From NCBI GenBank assembly GCA_012295275.1, contig CM022667.1, positions 12,805,038 through 12,869,037 of the forward strand: a stretch of 64,000 bases of DNA. Reading direction: 5' to 3'. Made by a program: the position numbers and the translations under genes. Source of the DNA: Chrysomallon squamiferum. Its lineage: Eukaryota; Mollusca; Gastropoda; Neomphalida; Peltospiridae. Numbering within the stretch: position 1 is the first letter of the stretch; every line of letters starts with the position of its first letter. The notes beneath the pieces are model-generated. The model saw nothing but the letters and a program-made list of their open reading frames with translations, did not search any database and had not been told where the DNA came from. Positions 21,275-33,225 of the stretch are shown here, in pieces.

Positions 21275-21714
21275 GCTAAAGTATGATTTACAACATGCAA
21301 GTAAATAGCCGGTTATGACTTTATTTATTATAACTGAATTCATTTTGAGAATTGAGAGGTTTCTATTTATTTATTTACCTGCTTACTTACCTATGCTGCA
21401 AGTCGTCGTATTGCACAAATCGATAAAATATTTGACATAGATTTTTATCTTTTATGTATCACTAAACATTTCATTACAAACCCAAAAAAAAAAAAAAAAG
21501 AGAGAAAAAAAGAGAAGACTATAATGAAAAGAATATAATCATAAAAGAAAATGCACCCTCACAAAACCGCATACAAAGCTGTTTTGACAAAACTGTATAC
21601 ATAAGTGGATCGTGAAGTGAACTTCCTAGTACAAAACATTACGTTATGGCAAAACTGTATACATGAATGAATCGTGAAGAAACATACACGAAGAAAAATA
21701 ACCACGAATAATTC

Positions 21715-21797
21715 TGGTGGAAATATTAGAAGCGGACGTGGTTGTGACTGTTTGGAGAAAAAGCACTTTTAAAAAAAAATCGTTTAGTGTTTAAAAT
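21715..21797 (+). other. non-coding first exon of receptor unit R1
   Basis: A conserved block (attagaag.ggacgtggt...tttggagaaaaagcacttttaa) ends at the donor AAAAT|GTAAGT. The same block and donor precede R2 and R3, and recur in isolation. The acceptor tttacag at 22511-22517 opens the next exon, 29 bases before the ATG. The transcription start is not known. Confidence 0.6.
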
Positions 21798-22106
21798 GTA
21801 AGTTTCTGCTGCTTTTCTTTTTTTATAAAATGTTTACATTTTTCTCTGTTATATTATTTTTTATTTAGATTCTTACCTTTCAGCTTATTCGTATCATTTT
21901 ATTTTTTAATTTACTTTTTTCATTTTTAATTTTTTTTTTATTATATTATTATTATTATTATTATTATATCATTATTATTATTTATTTATTTATTTATGAA
22001 TATATGTGTGTATGTATGTATGAATGAATGTATGTATGTATTTATTTTAATTGCTTTTTCTTTTTGTCATCTTTTTTCTTCTTCTTCGTGACTTTTTCTT
22101 TTTTGC

Positions 22107-22137
<31 letters not shown>

Positions 22138-22517
22138 GTTTACTTATTTAGTTATTTCCTTTCACTGTTAATATATACAGATAGTATTATATGATATCCT
22201 CTTAACTGTCCATCATACTTACATAAATACACATATACATCCATACGTATATTCATACATATATAGATACACATACATATAAATATCTGGATACATATAT
22301 ACATGCATACATTTGTATATATATACTCATGCTCGCAAACGCCATACAGACATAAACAGACACACAAATAGACTCCAACATGCATGTAATCATACACACA
22401 GACAGAAACAGAGCCATATTAATACGATACGCATTCACACTTCATCATCACTACATCACTCTACATATTATGATTTCTAGTGATTTTCATACTGAAAGTT
22501 ATTTGTAATCTTTACAG

Positions 22518-22772
22518 AGAAGCTAAAAGCTTTCTTTTTTTCACCATGACATCATATAACACCTATACGCTATCAGAAAGCCAGGATGAAGAGGATGAAA
22601 ATCTTTATTCTGTTATTCTGGAGACGAACACTGAAAGCCTAACTGAAAAAGACAGTACTGAGAATGATTCACCCTATGCAACATACACTGTTATAATGAG
22701 TAATGTAAGTAGTACGTAAACCTGAGTGGACTTACTTACGTTCCTCCACACACACACACACACACACCCACT

Positions 22773-22830
<58 letters not shown>

Positions 22831-23748
22831 CTCTCTCTGTCTCAGTCTTTATTTTAACTAATACCTGCTTGCAGTCAGTCGTAAAATTATAAGAAATCCA
22901 AGTAAATAATTATTAGATAAATTTCATGTTTTAAAGTTGTTGCTTGTTTTTTTTATCTGACTAGTCATCTATATAGCCTTTTGGACACAAGTGGAGAGTT
23001 CTTATGTTTCCACCAGCACTCAACTGTATCAAATTTCATATATGACAAAACCTTCGTCCTATACTTTTTCATCTTTTGTGCAGGTGGTAATTTTACAATG
23101 AAAACCGTTCGGCCATCAAGATATTCAGTCAATTTGCAAATTTGTTTTTGTTTATAATACATCAACAGTAGCAAAATGAAACGTTTGCATAATAGTGGTT
23201 CTAAATCTACATATGTATGTATATGCAAGTACGTTTGTGTGCACGCCTGTATTATGTATCTATCTGGCTGTCTGTTTGTCTCTCTGTCTCTCTGTCTATC
23301 TGTGTATCTCTACATCTATCTAACCGTCTATTTCAGCCTGCAAGGAGTGTATGTAGCTGGTTTTCGTGGAAGCGTTTCTGTGTAGGTGTTCTTTTATGTT
23401 TCGCCATCGCCACCGTTGTGACCATCAGTGTGTTGGTGACGTTGTACGTTAAACCAGAGAGTAAGTTAAGAGAAAACTTTCTTCTTTTTTTAAAATAAAT
23501 TATTAGGATTTCAATTTCGAGAGAAAAACCCCCAGAAAAGTTATAAAGTCTAAGTGCGAGGATGATTAGGTAAATGTATATCGTAAGCATTGAAACACAT
23601 GAGCAGGCACGCGCACTCTTGTGTGTATGGGTTATCGTGTGCGAGGGATTTAATGAATCTATATTTTTATAGACAATGTAGATTAAAAGAGATAGGCGAT
23701 AGACAGACAGACAGACAGACAGTAGGCAGGTACGTAAATGGGAAACTG

Positions 23749-23834
<86 letters not shown>

Positions 23835-25870
23835 TATGTAGAAATAAAATATTAAAAAATTAATGATACTGGTCATTCAGTTAGACAGAAAGTTTTTGAG
23901 GGAGGCGTTCAGTTTTTATTATTTTATTTTATTTTATTTTATTTATTATTTTTGCTTTGTGGAGTTTTTTATTTCCTTTGACACAAATTATGTGATCATT
24001 TATTTATTGTTATTTTTTTCTTCTTCTTTTCCGATAATATTTATTATCATAATAGTAATAAATAAATTCCTTTCAGGTAACACATGCAACGAAGGAGTTA
24101 TATCAAAACTGATAATGGATGAGAGTTCACCGACTACGTCATCAGGAACATCAGGTACACGTTCATCAGCAACACCAAATGCAACAATACATTCGTCAAC
24201 TTGGATGACAAGTCCAACAACAAGATCGCCAACAACCAGTTCAGCAGCTACGACAGCAACCAGTCCAACAACTACAAGAACGAAATCAGGAATACTATCA
24301 ACAATATGTACAGTGTTTTTAACATTTTATTTATTTAGTTTTTCTTTTGTTGTTGAAATTTTATCATCATCATCATCATCAAACCAATCATTATTTTATT
24401 ATTAATATAATTTATATCATACTGACTCACTCACTCAATCACTAATTGATTGATTGATTGATTTTTTTGGTTTGTACAGATGATTGTAGCAGACCACATG
24501 TATGTCACAGCTGTACGAGCCATGAGCAGAATGGACGATGTAGAGCCAATGGTCGTTTGCTTGATACAATAATGTTTCGACTAACTGAACGATGCTCAGC
24601 GCCGTGCTATGCCGAAGTCAGAGGGACTGATCGAAACTGTAATATTATAATAATAATAATAATAAACAACTTACATTTTACAGTATACCCTCACCTGTTC
24701 GTGGTTCCCCATTCGCGGCCCCGCATATTCGCGGGTTAGGCTCTTAACCCTATCGCATCGTATGCTGGTATACCAGGCGAGCGTCATAACGTCATAAAAA
24801 CAAATGCTCGGTAAAGCGCACAAACAATATCAAATTTTTTCAATTATTATTGCAATACAGTACGTATTTTTTTATAAATGCATACACTGTATGTACAGTG
24901 CATATTTTTTGTGACCGTATATTAATAATGTTTTTAATTGCATATTATTACTGAATTGTATTATTATTACCTGAACTGTGCGTACTGTATTTATCTGTCT
25001 GTTTGCCTTTAAATTTATTTCACTTTCTGTCAATTCTAATACATATGTTGTACGCATAGAAAATGACTTTACGGTACAGTAATACAGTATGGGTAACTAT
25101 GCTATGCGGTGTTACTGTCCTCCTGTACTTACGTTTCTTTCTGATTAAAATATTGTTTCAGTACAAAATTAAAATGTGTTTACATTATCATTACTATATT
25201 AATGAAATACATAACTGCATGCAATATTACTACATTATTACTGTATTAATGAGTAAGAGTGTCTTTAGAAAGTGTTTGGGAAGCATTTAGTACCGTATAT
25301 AATCTCATAATAGACGTTTTAAAACTGCATCCAATATTCGCGGTTTTTCGCTATTCGCGTGGGGGTAAAGAACGTAACCCCCGCGAATAGCGAGGGAATA
25401 CTGTATATATATATATATATATATATATCTTTATGCTTACCTATCTTCCTACATATATACGTTTATGTAGCTTTACGTGTTAAATGGTATGTACATTTGT
25501 ACGTACGTATATATGTGTGTGTATATAATATATATATATGAATGTGTGTGCGTGTTTTTCTGTGAGTGTATGTAGTAAGCATTTGTATGTATGTAGGTGT
25601 GGGTGTGTGTTAAAACAGATGATAAAGTTTTAATTTTGCTGATTATTTTCATTATTACTGGATTCTTCTTTGTCTTTGTTCTTTAAAGATGTACACAGAG
25701 GGTGTCTTAAGTCACGATACGGTATTTTTCACGGTCATGTGTATCTAGAAAAACCTGGATGTTTCAAAACGGGAGCACGCTACAGCACCTACTGCTTCTG
25801 CTGTGGCAATCTGTGCAACACTCAGGATATGACCAAATACGGCGGAAGAGACAGTGTGTATTATGGTTAA
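22518..25870 (+). CDS. R1: type II membrane protein with Ser/Thr stalk and Ly6/Quiver-like domain, 284 residues
   Basis: Coding exons: 22546-22704 (exon begins 22518), 23337-23460, 24077-24307, 24480-24638, 25689-25870. All are GT-AG with consistent phases, 855 bases in total. Residues 1-53 are an acidic tail with DENLYSVIL and SPYATYTVI. Residues 67-91 are one hydrophobic helix after WKR, so positive-inside predicts N-in. Residues 95-171 are Ser/Thr/Pro-rich, mucin-like. Residues 172-284 carry 12 Cys with spacing CHSC, C, CSAPC, HRGC, GC, CFCC..LCN, the pattern of Ly6/uPAR domains of the Quiver type. There is no signal peptide and no GPI signal, unusual for Ly6 proteins. It is probably a cell-surface receptor or ligand; function is unknown. 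This is the only fully intact unit in the window. Confidence 0.75.
23251..23336 (+). repeat. TCTA/TCTG/TCTC microsatellite forming the 3' splice region of the TM exon
   Basis: Tetranucleotide pyrimidine-rich repeats run straight into the acceptor tttcag of exon 2. The same arrangement is seen before every TM exon copy in this window. Confidence 0.8.
23753..23830. repeat. (GA)n in R1 intron 2
   Basis: A pure AG run of about 78 bases lies downstream of the TM exon. R2 and R3 have the same repeat, in gene sense, at the same place. Confidence 0.95.
24681..25403. mobile_element. pogo/Tigger-like non-autonomous DNA transposon in R1 intron 4
   Basis: The element starts CAGTATACCCTC and ends GAGGGAATACTG, with TA on both sides. 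Inner ends carry ATTCGCGG-type repeats. This fits Tc1/mariner-class pogo/Tigger ends. No transposase is seen in its 723 bases. R2 has the uninterrupted sequence (acaacttacattatatatatc, 32065-32085) where R1 has the insertion, which is direct evidence of an empty site. Confidence 0.7.
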
Positions 25871-27490
25871 CAATAATGAGCTATACATTATATAAGACAA
25901 TTAGTATAATGTATTTAAGAATATTTACTTTACAATGACAGCATTGATTGTGATTTATATTTTTAATTTCTTTAAAAAAAAGTATCGAATTTATATTTTT
26001 AATTTCTTTAAAAAATTAAAACATTATTTTTTTTATTTTGTATCTTTGTTCCCATTTGAATGCAATTATTGGAGGTTTCACAGTACTTAATCCGGCATTC
26101 TCTGTACAATGCTAATATTTTCTTTGATTACTTCAAAACAGTTGAAAGATATTTCATTAACTCTACTTTTTCACTTTTACAAACTAAAGAGTAAACAAAT
26201 ATTCACTACGCCTGATTATTACATTGATGTTTGTCAAGCGACTAACAGCCAACATTCAAGTCAAACTTGCTTGGAAAAAATAAAATTTAGCGAATGATAA
26301 AACGAGTATGTCAGTGTTTTCTCCGCACGCATTTTCTTCCCGTTCTAACTTGCAATAAGTATTACTGACGACAACTGTTCTGTGCGGAACAAACATTCAC
26401 AGACAAGAAGAACAAACACTGCAATGACAAAAATGCAAAAGATTTACTGCCAGTTTGTTGTCACTGTTTGACAAAGATTAATTATTCAGTGTCATTAACC
26501 AGAGTTTAAATCAGAAAACATAGATAAACGAGTACAGCTTAAAAAGAATGCACTGCAAAAAAAGGTTTCTTCTTCTTCTTCTTCTTATTATTATCATTAT
26601 TATCATTATTTTAATTAATTTATTTATTTATTAATTTATTTTAACAATCTGTTATCTTTATAGACTGGGTTATCTTTATATTCCACTAGAACAGAAACGG
26701 CTTCCCATGTCGATTATAACATATTTACAGATAGTTCTAGAGACTGTTGTAGTTGCACCTTAGTTTGTTTTGTTTTACATTTAATATTAAAATAATTAAT
26801 ACATTATATAAATTGAGATCCTGAAACATAATTAAATAGTGATAAATAAATTATAAAGAGTACCTGTACAATACGAACAGATTTTGTCAAATATATATAT
26901 CCATATATCTATTCACGCCTTTGTTTATTATTGAATATTAACTAAGAATGACATTTCACAGTCACAAGTAATAATGGTATCAAGAGTATTCTCATATAAA
27001 TTGTCGTTTATTTCCACCTTTCTTTAAACAGAAACCAAAATATCATCACTTGGAGCTTGATAATTCATTATGTCAGTCAAACGTTAACGTTATGCCGGGT
27101 AACTTATAAACTTGATTAAAATATTATATTTATAAAGTATGTGAAACAGTGTGACTGTCTGAGCGACTTACTCCCAGTCTGGAAGTGAAACAAAAAATAT
27201 TCAGCTTAAATACAGTTAACTGTCATCAGTGTCTTAACATACATATGTCAGAGTAGAAAATCCTAATTCAAGTAAGCATTCTAATGAATTGAAATCAAAA
27301 CGGCAGTCAAAAATGAAACTAGCTAGCCATCAGCCATTAAAAGAACATCGGAAGAATAAATGGAAATATAAATAAATAATTAATTTTATTCTGTGCATTA
27401 TTATAACATATTTGATTTACAAATCGAAAACAATGAAAATAATTTTTAATTTAAAAAAGGTAAATAAATAAATAAATAAGCTGTAGCTAC
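25871..27490. other. R1 3' flank and spacer
   Basis: I see no gene. Polyadenylation signals are possible in the AT-rich sequence after the stop. From about 27.2 kb the sequence matches the flank of the VIRMA-like exons near 20.5 kb (phrases such as tgaaactagctagccatcag). Confidence 0.5.
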
Positions 27491-27562
27491 TTCACTATCT
27501 TCGTGCGAAAATGTATCAAAGAACAACAGTTCCACAGGACGCTCTACCAACGCGTCCGCCAT
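27491..27562 (-). pseudogene. VIRMA: VIRMA first coding exon, open copy
   Basis: The ATG at 27562 opens 24 codons (MADALVERPVELLFFDTF, then SHEDSE) ending at a GTAGCT donor. VELLFFDTF matches the start of VIRMA/virilizer, a large scaffold of the nuclear m6A methyltransferase complex. No following VIRMA exon is found between 25.9 and 27.5 kb, so it is probably a stranded fragment, though its promoter may be active. It is divergent to R2. Confidence 0.7.
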
Positions 27563-28534
27563 AGCTAAATGTTTCTCGTAATTTCCTTCTTTGAACACGA
27601 GCCTCCAGCGCGCTTGTCTCGTTTAGACGGGATTCTACTACGGATCAAATCCACCCCGTAAACCAGGTTAAATAAAGAATTTTAACCAATTCAGTTCAAC
27701 AACACAGGTAGTAATACCAGACTGATGTAAGTACATTGCTCAATGATGTTGTATAGCATAACTACAGTGATTGTAGACGCAGATAATTAGAGACGAAACC
27801 CACTGTCGCCAAGCGCTGGACGCACAACTCTTTTTCAGTTAGCAGCAAGCGAACGCTTATAATGACTACCCACATACAGGGAAGTACACACTACACTGCG
27901 GTGTGTCCGCTTGAGAAAATGAGTGACTTGCTCTTCGTTAGGAACTGATTGTACTTTCAGTTGTCCTTTGCCTGACTTATCTTTTTTCAAGGTGTAAAAA
28001 AACAAAACATTATCAATATGCCAACAAGATATACTATATGAAAACTTGTATTTTTTGACCATGACTATATTTAATGTCAGTCGTTCTGTTTTAGACGTCA
28101 GTGAAATGAAATAACATTCATTTGAAACATACTTTGCCATGGCAGTCATTACAACTGTGTGTGTCACTAAAATAAACTGTGCCATGCAAAAGTTATGAAT
28201 TTTGTTTATTTATTGATTATAACCGTATTTGAGAGATTCTTATTTATTTATTTAATTGTTTATTTACGTACAACGTAAGTCGCGTTATTTCACTACTTGA
28301 AGAAAATATTTACCTTAGATTATTGCCTTTCAGGCTTCACTAATCATTTCGTCACAAAGCAATTGCAAGAAAGAATGCATAGAAAATATTATCCAAAACA
28401 AAATCTTATACACACTACAGCACCCGCACAAAACACCGAAGATATTATGATAAAACATATATGCAAATGAAACATGATCTGAGCTTCCTAGTACAAAATA
28501 TTACGTTGGGTATACGCAAAGAAAAGTACCCCGC

Positions 28535-28619
28535 ATAATTCTGCTACTAACATTAGAAGAAGACGTGGTGCTGAGTATTTGGAGAAAAGCACTTTTAGAG
28601 ATCGTTTAGAGTTTAAATT
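28535..28619 (+). other. non-coding first exon of R2
   Basis: This is the conserved block ending TTTAAATT|GTAAGT, equivalent to 21715-21797. It lies about 1.05 kb from the divergent VIRMA exon. Confidence 0.6.
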
Positions 28620-30404
28620 GTAAGTTTCTATTTTTGTTTACAAAATTTGTACATTTTTCTCTATTATTTTTTTGTAGAATAGATAGTATATCTTTTAGTT
28701 TATTCGTTGTTTTGTTTTGTATTTGTTTATTATTTTAATTTTGTTTCTTTTAATTATTCTAATTGCTTTTTCTTTCTGTCTCATTATTTTCTTCTTTTTC
28801 TCATTACTTTCTGTACTGCTGTTTGTTATTGCTTCTTCGAGCTCTTTTTTTCTTCCATTTCTTCTTTCGTCATATCTGTTTTCTTTTTCATCATCTTTTT
28901 CTTTTTTTTGCTATCATTATTACTATTATTAGTAGAAGTAGTAGTATTATTAGTAGTAGTATTTATTTATTTATTTCCTTGCATTTTAGCGTACTCTTCC
29001 CAATTAATATATATTGAGAGTATTATCTGAAATCCTTATAACTGTCATTCATACTTACATAAACTCAGATATACATAGATACATACGTTCATACATACAT
29101 GTATAAACACATAAACATAAATATCCGTACACACACACACAAATATGTATTCATGCTCATAAACATCTTTCGCACATAAACAGAGACACACATTCACATC
29201 AACATGCTTCTCAACATACATACCGAAAGAAAAAGCGCCATATTAATATGATACACGTGTATGCTTATTCATCATCATAATTATAAACGACCATGATTCT
29301 TGATATTATGATTTCTAGTGATCTTCATATTCAAAGTTATTGGTAATCTTTACAGATAACCTAAAAGCTTTTTTAACAATGACATCGCATGACAATCCCT
29401 ATACGCTAACAGACAGCCCAAAACAAGCTAACAACTGGATGAAGATCCTTATGCTGTTATTCTGGAGACGAACACTGAAATCAGAATAGGAAGAGACAGT
29501 GCTGTCATTTTGTTATAATGAGTAATGGAAGTACTAGAACAGTCTTACTTACTTTTCTACACACACACACACACACATACACGCACGCACACGCACACAC
29601 ACACATATAAACACATTCTCTCTCTCTCTTTCTCTCTCTCTATCTATCTAAATCACTCTCTCTCTTTCTCTCTCTGTATCTATATATCTAAATATCTCTC
29701 TTTCGCTCTCTCTCTTCATTGATAACTAATACCTGTTTGCAGTAAGTCGTAATACTATAAGTAATACATTTTTCGGAAAGGTTTTGTATGATTTTTCAAA
29801 ATACTAACATGCAAAGTAAATAATGATTAGATAAATTTCATGTCTTAAAGAATTTTTTTCTATTTTTCTATTTTTTATCTGACTAGTCAGCTACGTAGCG
29901 ATTTAGACACAAATGCAGAGTTCTTATTTTTCCACCAAGCACCCAACCGTATCAAATCTGACATGACAGAATAAAACCTTCCTGTGCTTTTCAACTTTTG
30001 TGCAGCTGCTAACTTCAGATATCGATACACTGCACGGTCACAGTAGTTGTCGTAAACAGATCCTAGCTACCTGGCTACCTACCTACACCCACATACACAT
30101 TCTCATAAAGCTTCCAAAAGTCAAAATGTTTTCATATAACGCATTTGTTGCTAATTATTATTTTTTAAGCAGATATTACTGTTCAGTGGGTAAAATAATG
30201 TTCTGTTATGTAAAACGTTCTTTCGATTAAGCATATTTAGTTTTATTTATCATAGACCAATAGTAGCAAAATGAAACTTTTAGATAACAGAGTTTTTCAT
30301 CTGTGTCTTATGTACGCTGATTAGACTCTCTACGGGAAAGGTACTGAACGACAAAGTCCAAACACGACCTCACAAACTTATGGCACAACAAACACGTACA
30401 TCTA

Positions 30405-30500
30405 TCTTTCTGTCTCTCTAGCTATCTACCTATCAGTCTATTTGTCTGTCTATCTATCTATCTATCTATCTGTCTATCTGTATATCTGTCAATCTATCTA

Positions 30501-30535
<35 letters not shown>

Positions 30536-30674
30536 GTCTGTCTGTCTATCTATCAATCTATCTATCTGTCTGTTTGTTTGTCTATCTATCTATCTGTCTA
30601 TCTGTCTGTCTGTCTATCTATCTACCTATCTATCTATGTATTTATCTATTTATCTTTATATCTATCTATTGCAG
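30405..30674 (+). repeat. long TCTA/TCTG microsatellite up to the R2 TM-exon acceptor
   Basis: About 270 bases of TCTA/TCTG end in ctattgcag, the acceptor of exon 2. Long Tyr/Leu/Ser open frames here are artefacts of the repeat. Confidence 0.9.
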
Positions 30675-30969
30675 CCTGCTGAAACAGTTACAAGGAATCA
30701 GTGTAGCTGGTTTTCGTGGAAGCGTTTCTGTTTGGGTGTTCTTTTGTGTTTCGTCATCGGCTCCGCCACTACCACATGTGTATTCGTCACGTTGTACGTT
30801 AAACCAGAGAGTAAGTTAAGAGAAAACATCGTGAAGTGTTTGTGGGGTTATTTATTTGTCTTGTTTTTAATTATTACAATATGAATTTGGAGAGAAAAAA
30901 AAAAACTCCCAGAAATGTTATAAAGACTAAGTGAGAGGGTTGTTGGGTAAACAGACATCGTTAGCAGTC

Positions 30970-31136
<167 letters not shown>

Positions 31137-32008
31137 ATGCAGAAATAGAAAAATAAAAGTAATGACTGGAATGGGAGCTTCCCCTTTTTTATTAGTTTTT
31201 TTTTTTTTTGTTGCTGTTTTTTTTATTCTTTTTTGTGACACAACAGTTACGCGATCATTTATTTATTTATTTTGAAATAATAATTATTATAATAATTGTA
31301 ATAAATATATTTGTTCCAGGTAACACAGGCAACGAAGGAGTAATATCAGAGCAAAGGATGGATGACAGTTCAACAAACACGTCATCAGCACCATCAGGTA
31401 CAAGTTCATCAGCAACACCAAATGCAGCGATACATTTGTCAACGTGGACGACAAGTCCAACGACAAGATCATCAACAACTGCTTCAACAACACCGACGAC
31501 AAGCAGTGCAACAACTGCAACAACTACAACAAAAACCAGTCCAACAACTATACCAACAACCAGTCCGACAACTACGATGACACCCAGTCCAACAACTACG
31601 ATGGCACCCAGTCCAACAACACCATCACCAACGGGTACAGTGTTTTTAACTTCATATTTATTTAGTTTTCCTTTGTTGTTGAAATTTTATCATCATCGTC
31701 GTCATCATCTTCATCAAAATAGTCATCACTATCATCATACTTATTTCATTATTAATACTTTATTACTTAATTACTTTATATTATCATGACTGACTGATTG
31801 ATTGATTGATTGATTGATTTGTAAATATTTTCTTTTTTGCACAGATGATTGTAGCAGACCACATCGATGTCACAGCTGCTCGAGTCACGAGGTGAATGGA
31901 CGATGTAAAGCCAATGGACAGTTGGTTGATACAGTAAAATTTGGAATGTCTGAAGTATGCTCAGTGGCGTGCTATGCCGAAGTCAGACCCACTGATAAAA
32001 ACTGTAAA

Positions 32009-32065
<57 letters not shown>

Positions 32066-32137
32066 CAACTTACATTATATATATCTTTATGCTTACCTGT
32101 CTTCCTACATATATACGTTTATGTAGCTTTACGTTTT

Positions 32138-32337
32138 NNNNNNNNNNNNNNNNNNNNNNNNNNNNNNNNNNNNNNNNNNNNNNNNNNNNNNNNNNNNNNN
32201 NNNNNNNNNNNNNNNNNNNNNNNNNNNNNNNNNNNNNNNNNNNNNNNNNNNNNNNNNNNNNNNNNNNNNNNNNNNNNNNNNNNNNNNNNNNNNNNNNNNN
32301 NNNNNNNNNNNNNNNNNNNNNNNNNNNNNNNNNNNNN
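32138..32337. other. assembly gap (200 N)
   Basis: The left side is R2 intron 4. The right side is the 5' intron of an oppositely oriented unit, matching 51.27 kb and onward. The round size of 200 suggests a placeholder; the real missing length is unknown and could hold the R2 last exon and a further unit. Confidence 0.95.
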
Positions 32338-32439
32338 ATGTAGTTTATATACAAGATATGATGGATGATTATAAACATATGAGATAATACTATCAGTATA
32401 TATTAACTGGATGAGTACGCTAAAACAAGAAATAACTAA

Positions 32440-32520
<81 letters not shown>

Positions 32521-32817
32521 AAAAAAAATAATAAAAAGTCCTGATGAAAAAGAAAAAAGATATGACGAAAGAAGAAATGGAAGAAAAAAGTGCTCGAAGA
32601 AGCAATAACAAACAGCAGTACAGAAAGTGATGAGAAAAAGAAGAAAATAATGAGACAGAAAGAAAAACCATTAGAATAATTAAAAGAAACAAAATTAAAA
32701 TAATAATAAACAAATACAAAACAAAACAACGAATAAACTAAAAGATATACTAATCTATTCTACAACAAAATAATAGAGAAAAATGTATAAATTTTATAAA
32801 CAAAAGCAGAAACTTAC

Positions 32818-32900
32818 ATTTTAAACTCTAAACGATCTCTAAAAGTGCTTTTCTCCAAATACTCAGCACCACGTCTTCTTCTAATGTTACTAGCAGAATT
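32818..32900 (-). other. isolated receptor non-coding first exon
   Basis: The conserved block is read leftward, with the donor GTAAGT (cttac on +) at 32813-32817. It belongs to a minus-strand unit whose coding exons are missing, presumably in the gap at 32138-32337. Confidence 0.55.
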
Positions 32901-33170
32901 ATGCGGGGTACTTTTCTTTGCGTATACCCAACGTAATATTTTGTACTAGGAAGCTCAGATCATGTTTCATGTGCATATATGTTTTATCATAATATCTTCA
33001 GTGTTTTGTGCGGGTGCTGTAGTGTGTATAAGATTTTGTTTTGGATAATATTTTCTATACATTCTTTTTTGCAATTGCTTTGTGAGGAAATGATTAGTGA
33101 AGCCTGAAAAACGACAATCTAAGTTAAATATTTTCTTCAAGTAGTGAAATAACGCGACTTAAGTTGTACG

Positions 33171-33225
<55 letters not shown>

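Larger units (their letters stand above)
18917..22710. repeat. segment A of the duplication block
   Basis: Starting with ttacaaagaatacctcg at about 18917, this sequence matches 42041-47187 in reverse orientation. Its left half also matches 60879-63655 in reverse. Landmarks shared in order are the short frame at 18982, exon remnants near 19.4 and 20.1 kb, a VIRMA first exon at 20.7 kb, and the receptor 5' exon and first coding exon. Sequence left of 18917 is not shared, so this is a duplication breakpoint. Confidence 0.85.

Noticed and set aside
28707-29030. Leu/Phe/Ser-rich frames that look like membrane proteins
   Set aside because: They come from T-rich low-complexity intron 1 sequence (reverse complements of the AAG/AAT-rich tracts in the inverted units), with no start context or splice logic.
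30405-30674. Possible CRISPR-like or satellite array
   Set aside because: It is a plain four-base microsatellite with no spacers; CRISPR arrays are not expected in animal DNA.
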